Shown: positions 49,419 through 58,199 of the stretch, one piece after another
Position numbering within the stretch: position 1 is the stretch's first letter
How the letters are laid out: every line of letters begins with the position of its first letter
Origin: Streptomyces dioscori
GTDB lineage: Bacteria; Actinomycetota; Actinomycetes; Streptomycetales; Streptomycetaceae
Direction of reading: 5' to 3'
Assembly: GCF_003024195.1 (NCBI RefSeq)
Contig: NZ_KZ679054.1
Span: 62,001-126,000 of the forward strand
Length of the DNA stretch: 64,000 nt
The notes under the pieces: generated by a model
Seen by the model: the letters and a program-made list of their open reading frames with translations, nothing else
The model's database searches: none
Told to the model about the DNA's origin: nothing
Position numbers and translations under genes: made by a program

Positions 49419-50504
49419 TCAGCGGTTCACCGACTGGATCTCCTCCACCGTGATGTTCTGGGTGGCCTCGATCGTGCCGTCCGGCATACCGATCGCTCCC
49501 GCCTGGCCCGTGCCCGTCCAGCTGATTTCCCAGGTGAGGGCTGCCTTGAGGGGGAGTGCGGCGCCGCCTGAGGAGCGGCGGTAGATGATGCCGCAGGGCG
49601 GCGTCTCGCCGGCCTTTCCCTTGGCGTAGGGCTCGCCGATCTTGCCGTCGACTATCGGGCAGCCGCCGTCGGCGGGGATTGTCGTGGCATCCGCCGTGCC
49701 GGGGCTGAGCGTCAGGGATTTCGGCTTCGCCGTCGTGGTCGCCTGGATGTTGAAGCCGGGGACGTTGATCGCGGCTGTTGCCTGGACCTCGTCGAACGTG
49801 GCTTTGTCCAGCCATGCCCACGTCGGCAGGTTCACCTTCGTGATCGCCTCGGGGGCGAGTGTCACCTTGGTGCCGGGTAGTTCCATGTGCTGGTAGGCGA
49901 GGGCCGCCAGCATCTCCGGGGTGATGGCCTGTTCGTACTGCGGGGGCGGGGCTTCGCCGTTGTCGACCCAGAAGGGGAGTGCGCTGCACGAGGTGCGCTT
50001 GAGGTAGTCCGGCTCGTTCGGGTTCTCGACGCCGGCCCAGAACATCCCCTCGCCGTCCTTGTCGACGTTGTAGTCCTTGTAGCCGGGGGTGTCGGTCCAG
50101 CCGTAGTCGTCCTCGTAGTGGCGTTGCATCTCGCCGATGGCCGAGCCCGCGGTTCCCGTGATGGCGGGGTCGTTCTGCCACTTGTCGATGTCGCCGGACA
50201 TCTTCTTCTTGAAGTCCTTGGCGCCCATGTAGGGGGCGTACCAGCAGGGCGGCGGCGTCCAGTTGACGTCGGCGGAGGCGACGTTCCCCGCGCTGCCGCT
50301 CTTCGTCACGGCTCCGGAGTACTGGACGCTGGCGGCGGCGTAGATGCCTGTGCCGTCGCCGCCGCCCTTCTGATCCGTCTTGGTGTCCCCACTATTGCTC
50401 GGCGTCTCCGTCGCACTGGCCGGTGTTCCGAGCGTGAGCGTGCCGAGAGTCAGTACCAGCGCAACCGTGCTGATGCTGAGGGGCGTACGCCGTGGTGTGT
50501 TCAC
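49419..50504 (-). CDS. Secreted protein of unknown family (361 aa), copy 1
   Basis: A 361-residue secreted protein: signal peptide (ISTVALVLTLGTLTLGTPASA), then a beta-rich mature part. Landmarks shared with the protein at 61966-63036 are D-V-N-W-T-P-P-P-C-W-Y near residue 80, PTWAWLDKATF, a Cys in GGCPIVD, PPCGIIYRRSS, TWEISWTGTG and the terminal EIQSVNR. Conserved Cys suggest disulfides. The GTG at 50504 overlaps the lipoprotein stop by four bases, so the two are an obligate pair. No known domain is recognised. Confidence 0.75.
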   Translation of the reverse strand: MNTPRRTPLSISTVALVLTLGTLTLGTPASATETPSNSGDTKTDQKGGGDGTGIYAAASVQYSGAVTKSGSAGNVASADVNWTPPPCWYAPYMGAKDFKKKMSGDIDKWQNDPAITGTAGSAIGEMQRHYEDDYGWTDTPGYKDYNVDKDGEGMFWAGVENPNEPDYLKRTSCSALPFWVDNGEAPPPQYEQAITPEMLAALAYQHMELPGTKVTLAPEAITKVNLPTWAWLDKATFDEVQATAAINVPGFNIQATTTAKPKSLTLSPGTADATTIPADGGCPIVDGKIGEPYAKGKAGETPPCGIIYRRSSGGAALPLKAALTWEISWTGTGQAGAIGMPDGTIEATQNITVEEIQSVNR

Positions 50505-51172
50505 TGGCACTTCGCCGCCTTCGTCTCGACGAGCACCTTGGACGCCTGCCACAGGCCTTCACCGGTGGGGAACTTGACCATGATGATCTTGAAGTAGTCG
50601 AAGCCGTCGATGCTGGGCTTGGTCTTGAGGACCTTCCCGGTCTTGATTTCTTCGCTGTAGAACTTGTTCGAGTCCACGCAGAACGCGACCTCCACCGAGT
50701 TGCCGTTCGCGGCGGACCGGGTGGCGGCCTGGTAGTGGCGCCGGGTGCCAGTGGCTGTCCAGCCGCCGTCGACCCTCCTGTCGATCTGCGTCTTCGCGTA
50801 GGTCAGGCCCTCACCGGTGGAGTACGTGGTGACGGCAGCGTCCTTCGCCGTCCCCTTGTCGATGCCGCGGTAGATCGCGCGGACATAGTTCGCCGCATCA
50901 TCCATAGCCGCCGCCTCGTTCTTAGCCTTCGGCTTGTCCCAGTCGAAGACCAGGTTCATGTCCTTGGGCAGGGAGACGTCCACTCCGTCGGGGCTGTCCT
51001 CGGACCCCGCACCCGCCGGCTCCGCCGATTTCGTCGGCTTCTTCGAGCCCTGGTCGGCGCCTGCGATCTTGTCGTTGTCGCTGGACTTGTCGTCCCCGCC
51101 GCCGCACGCCGTGAGCAGCAGGGCTGCGGTCGCGGCGAGCGCGGTAGCAACGGGCAAAGAGCGGCGCTTCAC
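50501..51172 (-). CDS. Lipoprotein (223 aa), partner of secreted protein, copy 1
   Basis: A 223-residue lipoprotein: signal VKRRSLPVATALAATAALLL with the lipobox L-T-A-C23, an Asp/Lys/Ser-rich linker, then a domain starting VSLPKDMNLVFDWDKPKAKNEAA and containing NYVRAIYRGI and GWTATGTRRHYQA. It is homologous to the lipoprotein at 63033-63686 and to the remnant at 44948. It heads a six-gene minus-strand operon that continues into T7SS module B. The domain resembles no family I can name. Confidence 0.75.
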   Translation of the reverse strand: MKRRSLPVATALAATAALLLTACGGGDDKSSDNDKIAGADQGSKKPTKSAEPAGAGSEDSPDGVDVSLPKDMNLVFDWDKPKAKNEAAAMDDAANYVRAIYRGIDKGTAKDAAVTTYSTGEGLTYAKTQIDRRVDGGWTATGTRRHYQAATRSAANGNSVEVAFCVDSNKFYSEEIKTGKVLKTKPSIDGFDYFKIIMVKFPTGEGLWQASKVLVETKAAKCQ

Positions 51173-51212
51173 AGTGGACCCCCGTGTGATTCAGATGTAT
51201 TCGAGAGCCACG

Positions 51213-51227
51213 ACGGTATCCGTGGGG
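51213..51227 (-). promoter_or_regulatory. Conserved upstream box of the lipoprotein operon
   Basis: The same 15-base block as at 45117-45131, including ACGG-TAT-CCGT, 41 bases before the start; retained beside the pseudogene, so likely a promoter or operator element. Confidence 0.5.
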
Positions 51228-51418
51228 TCAAGGCTTTCGCTACCGCGAACTCCCTTGTGCGGACGGGCGGACCTGGAGAAATCAGGGCAAGCCGATGGCG
51301 CAAGTGACCCGATCGTGTCTGAGTGCACAGCGGACCCGGACATGCCCCCGGATATGACCCGCATGTGCCTGGAGCCCCGGACGCCGACCTGCGTCCGGGG
51401 CCCGAGGCCCGCCCCGCC

Positions 51419-51799
51419 TCAGTTCTGCTGGGTCGCGCCGCGCTCCGGCGTCCGGCAGCGCGGGCACCCGCACGGCGGGTACGCCGACGTCTGCGGCAGT
51501 GGCGACGGCAGCGGCCCGGCTCCTCCGCCGGTCCGGATCTCGACCCTGCTTCGCTCCCCGGTCACGGCGCCCCGCGCGTCAACCGTGTAGACGCGCAGGG
51601 TGAGGCGCGCACTCCGGTGAGGGGGAGTGGGTTGCGTGAGTTCCAGTACGTCCGTCATGGGCGGGTACTGGTCCGCGCACTCCGGGCACGCGTAGACGTT
51701 GAAGCCGGGGCCCGTCGCCGCGTGCACCTCGTGGACCAGTACCGGCTGGGCCGTCACCCGGTGGCAGCGTGCGCACATCCGCACGGCGGGGCGCGTCAT
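51419..51799 (-). CDS. Small zinc-ribbon-like hypothetical protein (126 aa)
   Basis: A 126-residue protein with C-A-R-C and C-P-E-C pairs near the N-terminus (RMCARCHRVT and VYACPECADQYPP), a likely zinc ribbon, and a second Cys cluster at the end (PPCGCPRCRTPERG). The ATG at 51799 overlaps the stop of the preceding small gene by four bases. It belongs to the second GntR-linked cassette. Similar small proteins near GntR regulators are common in Streptomyces (recalled). Function unknown. Confidence 0.65.
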   Translation of the reverse strand: MTRPAVRMCARCHRVTAQPVLVHEVHAATGPGFNVYACPECADQYPPMTDVLELTQPTPPHRSARLTLRVYTVDARGAVTGERSRVEIRTGGGAGPLPSPLPQTSAYPPCGCPRCRTPERGATQQN

Positions 51800-52005
51800 C
51801 GGGCAGCCACCGGGACGCCGTGAATGCCGTGTTCCGCTGCGCGGCGGCTGCGGATCGAGTTGAAGCGGTGGGGTGGTGGGACCGGGATGTAACGGAGCGG
51901 CGGGAGTGACCCCAGGCGGTGACGGCCGCGCGGGCTTGGGGTGCACAGGTTCAGCACCCAGGCGAGGAGGCGGAGAGGGAGGAGGTGGAGGGTAAGGTCC
52001 AGCAC
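51796..52005 (-). CDS. Small hydrophobic/basic protein (69 aa) of GntR cassette
   Basis: A 69-residue protein from a GTG at 52005 with AAGGAG seven bases upstream. It begins with a hydrophobic helix (LDLTLHLLPLRLLAWVLNLC) and continues with an Arg/Pro-rich tail (SPRGRHRLGSLPP). The layout (membrane-like helix, basic tail, 4-bp overlap with the next gene, divergent from a GntR gene) repeats that of 13057-13320. Confidence 0.6.
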   Translation of the reverse strand: MLDLTLHLLPLRLLAWVLNLCTPSPRGRHRLGSLPPLRYIPVPPPHRFNSIRSRRAAEHGIHGVPVAAR

Positions 52006-52086
52006 GTTGACGCTCCTTCGAAGCGTTGGCCATGCCCCGGGACGGTTACCGCCGTCGCCGGGGTATTTCACGCCGTGAGCATACAT

Positions 52087-52110
52087 TGCTACGCATGTCA
52101 GTGCATAGCA
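52087..52110. promoter_or_regulatory. Operator-like inverted repeat TGCTACGCA-N6-TGCATAGCA
   Basis: Nine-base arms with one mismatch and a six-base spacer lie between the divergent GntR gene and its two small partner genes, where an autoregulatory operator is expected. Confidence 0.55.
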
Positions 52111-52164
52111 GTTAGCAGCTGTAGGGCCATCACTGCAGCTCAGCGCTGTTTTACGGTGGTAGTC

Positions 52165-52446
52165 ATGGCAGCAGAAACAGGTGACTATCCGATCGACCCG
52201 AACAAGATCGCGTACGTCTATATGCAGGTGGCAGACCACATCGCTGCCCGTATCGCGTCGGGTGAGTTGCAGCCGGGTGCGCGGTTGGCCGGAGAGCGTG
52301 ACCTCGGTACGGAGTACGGGGTCGCCTATCTGACCGCCCGCCGAGCGGTCCGCGAACTCCGCGACCGCGGCCTCGTCATCACCCTCCCCGCCAAGGGCAC
52401 CTTCGTCGCGTACCCCGAGACGACAGACGACGGTCAGGAGCCGTAG
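52165..52446 (+). CDS. GntR-family regulator, DNA-binding domain only
   Basis: A 93-residue single winged-helix GntR protein: YVYMQVADHIAARIASGELQPGARLAGERDLGTEYGV, then LTARRAVRELRDRGLVITLPAKGTFV. No ligand domain follows. It is divergent from the two small genes at 51419-52005, with an inverted repeat between them. It is a paralogue of the regulator at 12630-12905 and heads the second copy of the same cassette type. ATG at 52165. Confidence 0.88.
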   Translation: MAAETGDYPIDPNKIAYVYMQVADHIAARIASGELQPGARLAGERDLGTEYGVAYLTARRAVRELRDRGLVITLPAKGTFVAYPETTDDGQEP

Positions 52447-52493
52447 GGGAGCCATAGGAGTTCGCGTTCACCGCACGTGGGCACAAAACAGGC

Positions 52494-53909
52494 ATGCCAT
52501 GCTGCCTCACCGCCCCGCACGCCCTCCTTCGAACCCTTCACTCCATAGCCCGTCCCCCCGACGCCGTGTCCGCCGTGGCCGCCGTCGATCTGGAACTGGT
52601 CACCCTCACCGAGGACATGGCCGTCATCACCTGGCACACCGGTGTGGAATCGGAGGGCGAGGTCGTCTACGGCACCCATCCCGCCCATCTGAACCGGACC
52701 GCCTCCGAGGGCCGCGACACCGCTCACCACTATGTGGAGCTGACGGACCTCGAACCCGGGCAGACGTACTACTACCAGGCCCGTTCCCGGGGTTCGGTGG
52801 CCACGCCCACACCACTGCACCTGGTGAGCGGCAACGCCGTCGGCACCTCCCTCCATGGATTCGGCTCCCACGGCGGCCCGTACTCCTTCACCACCCCCCA
52901 ACCCCCTCCCGGGCGGCATGTGTTGTCGATCGCCCTCTGCAACGACCTGCACCTCGGCGAAACCACCGCCGGGCTGGTGACGGGCATGCCGTTGATGCGC
53001 GGTATCTCCCAGCGGCTCGGTCTCGGCCCGTACCCGGAGATCATGGGGCGGGCGCTGGTGGAGGAGGCGCATCGGCGCGGGGCCGGCCATCTGCTCGCAG
53101 CCGGGGACATATCCGCCGGCGGGGCGCCGCGGGACCTGGCGGAGGCCAGACGCCTGCTGGACGGATTCGGCACGCACGGGCGGGACTACTTCGTCGTACG
53201 CGGCAACCATGACCGGCGCGGTCGGCAGGGCCTGCAAGAAGGGCGCGGCGACAACTTCCTGGACGCCTTCCCCGCCAACGGCGGACCGGGCGGCGAGTCC
53301 GCGTACTTCGCCCGGGACCTCGGCGGGCTGCGGATCGTTGGGCTGGACACGTACGAGAAGAAGGGGAGCGGCGCAGGGTCCGGCGGGCTCTCCGACGAGC
53401 AACTCGCCTGGTTCCGGGCCGATGTGCGGGCGCACAAGGACCAGCCCACCGTGGTCTTCGGGCACCACCCGCTGACCGTACGCAACTCGCCGTTCCCCGT
53501 GACCGGCGGACAACGCCTCAACCGCCGCCAGGCCCGCGCGATCCTCGACGCGTACGCCGCCGCCCCCGGCGTCTTCCTCCACCACGCGGGCCACACCCAC
53601 CGCAACAAGCGCACGGTCCTCCCGCAGGCGCGGCACGTCACCCTGCAGGAGGTGGGCGCCGTGAAGGAGTACCCCGGCGGTTTCTGTCTGCTGCGGATCC
53701 ACACGGGCGGCTACGCCCTCAACTACTACAAGGCGAGCAGCGACCCGGCGCGCGAGTGGAGCGAGCGGAGCAGGCGTGTGGCGGCGGGCCTGTGGCCGCA
53801 GTACGCCCTCGGCCGCTCGGTCCGCGACCGCAACAGCGTCGTCGTACGCGACCTCTCAGGCATCACACCGGCCGTGGCACGACGGCCAGCCCTGCGCGGC
53901 GCTGTCTGA
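52494..53909 (+). CDS. Metallophosphoesterase with N-terminal fibronectin-like domain
   Basis: A protein of up to 471 residues of the calcineurin-like/purple acid phosphatase type. Residues about 30-135 form the N-terminal beta domain (TWHTGVESEGEVVYGT, LTDLEPGQTYYYQARSRG). Metal ligands follow: CNDLHLGE, AAGDIS, VVRGNHDRRG, VFGHHPL and HHAGHTHRNK. A dinuclear metal centre hydrolysing phosphoesters is expected. The start is uncertain: the ATG at 52494 has a poor ribosome site and a GTG near 52566 would remove about 24 residues. No signal peptide is evident. Confidence 0.88.
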   Translation: MPCCLTAPHALLRTLHSIARPPDAVSAVAAVDLELVTLTEDMAVITWHTGVESEGEVVYGTHPAHLNRTASEGRDTAHHYVELTDLEPGQTYYYQARSRGSVATPTPLHLVSGNAVGTSLHGFGSHGGPYSFTTPQPPPGRHVLSIALCNDLHLGETTAGLVTGMPLMRGISQRLGLGPYPEIMGRALVEEAHRRGAGHLLAAGDISAGGAPRDLAEARRLLDGFGTHGRDYFVVRGNHDRRGRQGLQEGRGDNFLDAFPANGGPGGESAYFARDLGGLRIVGLDTYEKKGSGAGSGGLSDEQLAWFRADVRAHKDQPTVVFGHHPLTVRNSPFPVTGGQRLNRRQARAILDAYAAAPGVFLHHAGHTHRNKRTVLPQARHVTLQEVGAVKEYPGGFCLLRIHTGGYALNYYKASSDPAREWSERSRRVAAGLWPQYALGRSVRDRNSVVVRDLSGITPAVARRPALRGAV

Positions 53910-54002
53910 ACGTCACGCATCGGTCCTGCGCGGCGCCGTCCGAAGCGTCACACGCAGGCCCTGTGTGCGGCGGCAGCTGAAGCCTCACGCACAGGCCCCG
54001 AC

Positions 54003-54053
54003 ATGTGGTGTCAGCCCAGATGCGGCGTCAACCCAGATGTGGTGTCAGCCCAG
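54003..54053. repeat. 17-bp tandem repeat at the lipoprotein gene end
   Basis: Three units, ATGTGGTGTCAGCCCAG, a four-mismatch variant, then the first again; the third unit overlaps the last codons and stop of the minus-strand lipoprotein. Confidence 0.85.
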
Positions 54054-54770
54054 CTTCGCGTTCTGCGTCTTCACCACCGTCGTCGCGAGCTCCGTGTCGC
54101 TCGGGCGGCCCTCCGCGAGCGCCCTGCCGTCCACCGCGAAGTAGACGGCGACGACGTCACCTCGGCGTACGGCGGCCGAGTGCATCGTGTGCGTGGTGCC
54201 CTGGAAGGTCATCGTCGACTTGAAGGCGAGGGACTCGTCGCCCGCCTTGTCGGCCTGCTCGGCGGCGACCGAGTCGTACGGGCTGCTGTTGCCCTTCGCC
54301 TCTGCGGTGAATCCGCCGCCGCAGGAGGACACCGATTTGGAGAGGTCCGCCATGGCCGACTCCGCGCCGCCGTCCGCGTAGGTGTTGAGCGTGACGTAGG
54401 TGTAGCCGTTGGCGTCCTTCGAGGTGACTCGCGTGAGGTCGGCCGTCGTCTCACCCAGCGGGAGCTGGTTCAGCGCGTACGCCAGCGGGGCGCACTCCTT
54501 CTTGTCCACGGTCACCTCGTCCTGGGACTTGGCGAAGGCGTACTCGGTCGCGGGTTCCTCGACCTCGTAAGCGTCCTTGAGCTCGGCCTTGGTGATCATC
54601 AGCTTCGCCAGGCGGTCCGCCGGGCTGACCTCCTCGGCCTTGGACGCCGTGGCTCCGGCTCCGGGTTTGCCGGCGGCGTCCGTGTCCGAGTCGCCGCCTC
54701 CGCAGGCGGTCAGCCCGGTGAGCAGGGCGAGGGCGAGTGCGGACGTGGCCAGGACGGCGGTTCGCTTCAT
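54045..54770 (-). CDS. Lipoprotein with PknH_C-like sensor fold (241 aa)
   Basis: A 241-residue lipoprotein: signal MKRTAVLATSALALALLTG with the lipobox L-T-A-C23, a short linker, then a domain with DKKECAPLAYALNQLP and SKSVSSCGGGF, similar in plan to the module A lipoprotein at 40455 and, tentatively, to the extracellular domain of mycobacterial PknH. The ATG at 54770 has GAGGAG 11 bases upstream; an ATG at 54788 lacks one. It stands alone between the phosphoesterase and the Tad operon. Confidence 0.75.
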   Translation of the reverse strand: MKRTAVLATSALALALLTGLTACGGGDSDTDAAGKPGAGATASKAEEVSPADRLAKLMITKAELKDAYEVEEPATEYAFAKSQDEVTVDKKECAPLAYALNQLPLGETTADLTRVTSKDANGYTYVTLNTYADGGAESAMADLSKSVSSCGGGFTAEAKGNSSPYDSVAAEQADKAGDESLAFKSTMTFQGTTHTMHSAAVRRGDVVAVYFAVDGRALAEGRPSDTELATTVVKTQNAKLG

Positions 54771-55271
54771 ACGGGACTGGCTCCTCATGGTTTCGGGCAG
54801 ATCCTGGTGATCCGTCGTCCACCCGTGGCTGAAGATCGTCCCACGCGTCCCGCAGGCCCTCCGTGAGCCTCCGTGAGCATGTCGTGCAGGGACGATGGAC
54901 GCAGCGTGACCGGTACCCGGCGGGGCGGGAGCGGATGATTCGCTGGTGCACAGTGAGGGCGTCGACCGGAACCCCGTGCGCGGACCCTTCTTCGACAGGG
55001 AACCGAACGCCCCGCGTTGCGCGTGGATAACGTCGTGGTGGGTGGGGTTCGCGGTAGTGGTCGCGCCTTGAGGGGCTTATGTGCTGCTGATACGGTGCGG
55101 TGGCTTGACACTCGTTCCGGCTGTGGCTGTTCGGCACCTTTGCGGCGGATATTCGACCAGGTCGGGCGGTACGCCCGGTGAGGGCCCGGTGCCCGGAGTG
55201 CGTCAAGTTTGCGAAATGTGCCAAGTGTCCTGAATGTTGAAAAACTTCTTGGGTGTACGGGGAGCGGTTGC
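54771..55271. other. Divergent intergenic region between lipoprotein and Tad operon
   Basis: 501 bp without a supported gene. It contains a CTCCGTGAGC direct repeat (about 54866-54885), the Tad promoter at 55068 and a leader of about 170 bases. Confidence 0.6.
55068..55096 (+). promoter_or_regulatory. Tad operon promoter (TTGAGG-17-TACGGT)
   Basis: -35 TTGAGG (55068-55073), 17-base spacer and -10 TACGGT (55091-55096), about 176 bases before the first Tad gene. Confidence 0.6.
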
Positions 55272-56012
55272 GTGAAGATCCAAGAGCGTACGGGGGCGGG
55301 CAACAACCGTTCCTCCGCGCCGGTTCAGCCGACGATGGGGGAGCGCCTTCCCTCGCCGCCTCGCGAGCGCAAACCCGCACTGGCCGCACTCGCGGTGCTG
55401 CTGATCCTCGTGGGCGCGCTCGGGGCGACCATGCTCGTACTGCGCGCCGGTGAACGTGTCGAGGTCGTCAAGGTGACCGGCGACATCCAGGCCGGTGAGT
55501 CCGTCGGCGACAAGGTGAAAGCGGTGCTGGTGGCCGACGACGCCGGGATCAACTACGTCAAGTGGACGCAGATCAAGACCCTCAAGAAGCTCAAGGCCAA
55601 GTCCACCATCTACGCCGGCACCCTCGTGATCGGCCAGATGTTCGGCACCGAGGCCAGCGTCCCGGACGGCAAGGCCGTCGTCGGCCTCTCCCTCAAGGAG
55701 GGGCAGTACCCCGAGGGCATCGAGGTCGGTGACCTCGTGGCCGCCTACCAGGTCGGCAACAACACGTCCGCCAACTCGGGCGACAAGACGGACTCCGGTT
55801 CGACGGGCTCGGCCGGTTCGAGCGGTTCCGCGGGCGGCGCCCCGATCGTCGACGACGCCCGTGTCACCAAGGTTCCGGACGACAGCGCCGACAGCACCAT
55901 CAGCAGCACCAACAAGCGCGTCACCGTGACCGTCGACGAGAGCGATGCCGCCGCGCTGGCCCGTGCCGCCGCGGCCAACGAGGTCGCACTCGTCAAGGTC
56001 CCCGGCAACTAG
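55272..56012 (+). CDS. cpaB: CpaB/RcpC-like SAF-domain pilus protein
   Basis: A 246-residue membrane-anchored protein. After a basic N-terminus and one transmembrane helix (LAALAVLLILVGALGATMLV, about 37-56) comes a SAF domain (VVKVTGDIQAGESVGD, TIYAGTLVIGQMF, GLSLKEGQYPEGIEVGDLV), followed by a Gly/Ser/Thr-rich region and a C-terminal strand-helix unit. In Tad systems CpaB/RcpC proteins guide pilus assembly at the cell surface. It is the first gene of the Tad operon. The GTG at 55272 follows GGGGAG. Confidence 0.85.
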   Translation: MKIQERTGAGNNRSSAPVQPTMGERLPSPPRERKPALAALAVLLILVGALGATMLVLRAGERVEVVKVTGDIQAGESVGDKVKAVLVADDAGINYVKWTQIKTLKKLKAKSTIYAGTLVIGQMFGTEASVPDGKAVVGLSLKEGQYPEGIEVGDLVAAYQVGNNTSANSGDKTDSGSTGSAGSSGSAGGAPIVDDARVTKVPDDSADSTISSTNKRVTVTVDESDAAALARAAAANEVALVKVPGN

Positions 56013-56033
56013 CGGCGGAGAGTCACACACACC

Positions 56034-56885
56034 ATGGCCCTCATCGCCCTCGCCGCGGACAAAGGCTCCCCCGGCGTCACCACGACGGCCGTCGCCCTCG
56101 CGGCGGTCTGGCCGCGCCGCGTGCTGCTCGCCGAGACCGACCCGGCCGGCGGCGACCTCGTGTACCGCAGCGCCGCCGCGCACGGCGGACCGCTGAACCC
56201 CAACACCGGCATGCTGTCCATAGCCGCCACGGCCCGCCGCGGACTCGTACCGGACCAGATCTGGGACCACGTACAGCCGTTGAGCGGTGGGCTCGACGTG
56301 CTCGTCGGGCTCGCGCACGCCGAGCAGGCGGCCGGGCTCGCCGGTCTGTGGCCGACCCTCGGCCGGGCCTTCGCCCAGCTCGCCGACTCCGAGCACGCGC
56401 CCGCCGACGTCATCGCGGACTGCGGACGGATCAGCGGGGAGTCCCCGGCCGTCGAGATGTTCGCGCAGGCCGCGCTCGTCCTGCTGGTGTCGCGCACCGA
56501 GCCGGAGGCCATCGCGCGGGTGCGCGACCGGGCCGCCGCGCTCACCGCCAAGCTGCACGGCGGACCGCGGGGCGCGGGAGCGCTCGGCACGCCCCTCATC
56601 GGTGTCGTGCTCATCACCGACCCGGGCGACTCCGCCAAGATCGTCCACCAGGTCAACGACATGCTGATGGCCTCGCAGACCGGGGCCCGTGTCGTCGGCA
56701 CGATCGCCGCGGACCCCACGGGCGCCGACCAGTTGGCCGGCCGCAAGCGCGGACGGCTCGACAAGTCGCTGCTCATCCGCTCGGCACGCAAGGTGACCTC
56801 GGACCTCTACCAGCAGTTCGGCGCGGCCTGGTCCGTACCGGCCGGCGGTCCCCACGGGCAGCCCGCCGCCGGAGCCGGCCGATGA
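56034..56885 (+). CDS. tadZ: TadZ/CpaE-like ParA-family protein with degenerate P-loop
   Basis: A 283-residue MinD/ParA-type protein, expected to place the Tad machine in the cell. The deviant Walker A reads K10-G-S-P-G-V-T-T17, with Val where the second Lys of KGGxGKTT belongs, so ATP binding may be weakened. LLAETDPAGGDLVY and VIADCGRIS mark the switch positions. No N-terminal receiver-like domain is present, unlike many CpaE proteins. It overlaps tadA by four bases (ATGA). Confidence 0.85.
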   Translation: MALIALAADKGSPGVTTTAVALAAVWPRRVLLAETDPAGGDLVYRSAAAHGGPLNPNTGMLSIAATARRGLVPDQIWDHVQPLSGGLDVLVGLAHAEQAAGLAGLWPTLGRAFAQLADSEHAPADVIADCGRISGESPAVEMFAQAALVLLVSRTEPEAIARVRDRAAALTAKLHGGPRGAGALGTPLIGVVLITDPGDSAKIVHQVNDMLMASQTGARVVGTIAADPTGADQLAGRKRGRLDKSLLIRSARKVTSDLYQQFGAAWSVPAGGPHGQPAAGAGR

Positions 56886-58192
56886 CCGCCGTCGACCATC
56901 AGCTCGTCAAGCGGTTCCGGCAGGACGCCGGTGACCGGATCGCCGAGCAGCGCCGCCTCGACCAGGTCTCCGGCGTCACGCCGATGTCCAACGAGGACGA
57001 GCGGCAGTACGCCCGCGCGGTCATCGCCCAGATCCTGGAGGACTACGCCCGTACGGAGATCAACTCCGGGCGTACGCCGCTGGACGCCGAGACCGAGGAG
57101 CAGTACGCGGCCGCTGTGCACGCCGCGCTCTTCGGGGTCGGCCGCCTGCAGCCCCTGCTGGACAACCCCGACGTCGAGAACATCGACATCAACGGGTACG
57201 ACCAGGTCTTCGTCGGCTACGCCAACGGCGAGGAGGTCAGGGCCGATCCGGTCGCCGAGACCGACGAGGAGCTCATCGAGCTGATCCAGATCCTCGGCGC
57301 GTACTCGGGTCTGTCCTCCCGGCCCTTCGACTCCGCGAACCCGCAGCTCGACCTGCGGCTGCCGGACGGTTCGCGCCTGTCCGCCGTCATGGACGTCACC
57401 CGCAGACCCGCGCTGTCCATCCGCCGTGCCCGCATGGGCAAGGTCTTCATGTCCGACCTCGTCGGCAACGGCACGCTCACCCCCGAGGTCGGGCACTTCC
57501 TGGCCTGCGCGGTCCGGGCCCGTAAGAACATCATGATCGCGGGCGCCACCAACGCCGGAAAGACGACCCTGCTGCGCGCGCTCGCCAACGAGATCCCGCC
57601 GCAGGAACGCCTCATCACCGTCGAACGCGCCCTGGAGCTGGGCCTCGACACCTTCGCCGATCTGCACCCGAACGTCGTGGCGTTCGAGGAGCGGCTGCCC
57701 AACTCCGAGGGCCAGGGCATGATCTCGATGGCCGAACTGGTCCGGCGGTCGCTGCGTATGAACCCCTCGCGCGTCATCGTCGGCGAGGTCCTCGGCGACG
57801 AGATCGTGACCATGCTGAACGCGATGTCGCAGGGCAACGACGGTTCGCTGTCCACGATCCACGCCAACAGTTCCCACGAGGTGTTCAACCGCATCTCCAC
57901 GTACGCGCTCCAGGCCACCGAACGCCTGCCCATCGAGGCCAGCCAGATGCTCGTCGCGGGCGCCGTGAACTTCGTCGTCTTCGTCCAGCGCCGCAACAAC
58001 TTCGAGTCGGGCGGCCGGCTCCAGCGCGTGGTCACCTCGATCCGCGAGGTCAACGGCGTCGACGGCCGCGTCCTGTCCAGCGAGGTGTTCGCCGAGACAC
58101 CGGACGGCAGGGTCCTGCCGCACGCGCCGATCTCCTGCCTCGAAGACCTGATCCAGTACGGCTATCGCCTGCCCGGCGGGAACTGGGGGTGA
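56882..58192 (+). CDS. tadA: TadA/CpaF secretion ATPase
   Basis: A 436-residue type II/IV secretion ATPase that drives Tad pilus assembly. An N-terminal helical region (about 1-80) precedes the catalytic domain with Walker A GATNAGKTT (221-229), an Asp box (ITVERALELGLDTFADLH), Walker B-like RVIVGEVLGDEIVTML and the His box STIHANSSHEVFNRI. The length is normal for CpaF. The ATG at 56882 overlaps the tadZ stop, so production is coupled. Confidence 0.95.
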   Translation: MTAVDHQLVKRFRQDAGDRIAEQRRLDQVSGVTPMSNEDERQYARAVIAQILEDYARTEINSGRTPLDAETEEQYAAAVHAALFGVGRLQPLLDNPDVENIDINGYDQVFVGYANGEEVRADPVAETDEELIELIQILGAYSGLSSRPFDSANPQLDLRLPDGSRLSAVMDVTRRPALSIRRARMGKVFMSDLVGNGTLTPEVGHFLACAVRARKNIMIAGATNAGKTTLLRALANEIPPQERLITVERALELGLDTFADLHPNVVAFEERLPNSEGQGMISMAELVRRSLRMNPSRVIVGEVLGDEIVTMLNAMSQGNDGSLSTIHANSSHEVFNRISTYALQATERLPIEASQMLVAGAVNFVVFVQRRNNFESGGRLQRVVTSIREVNGVDGRVLSSEVFAETPDGRVLPHAPISCLEDLIQYGYRLPGGNWG

Positions 58193-58199
58193 CTTGATC

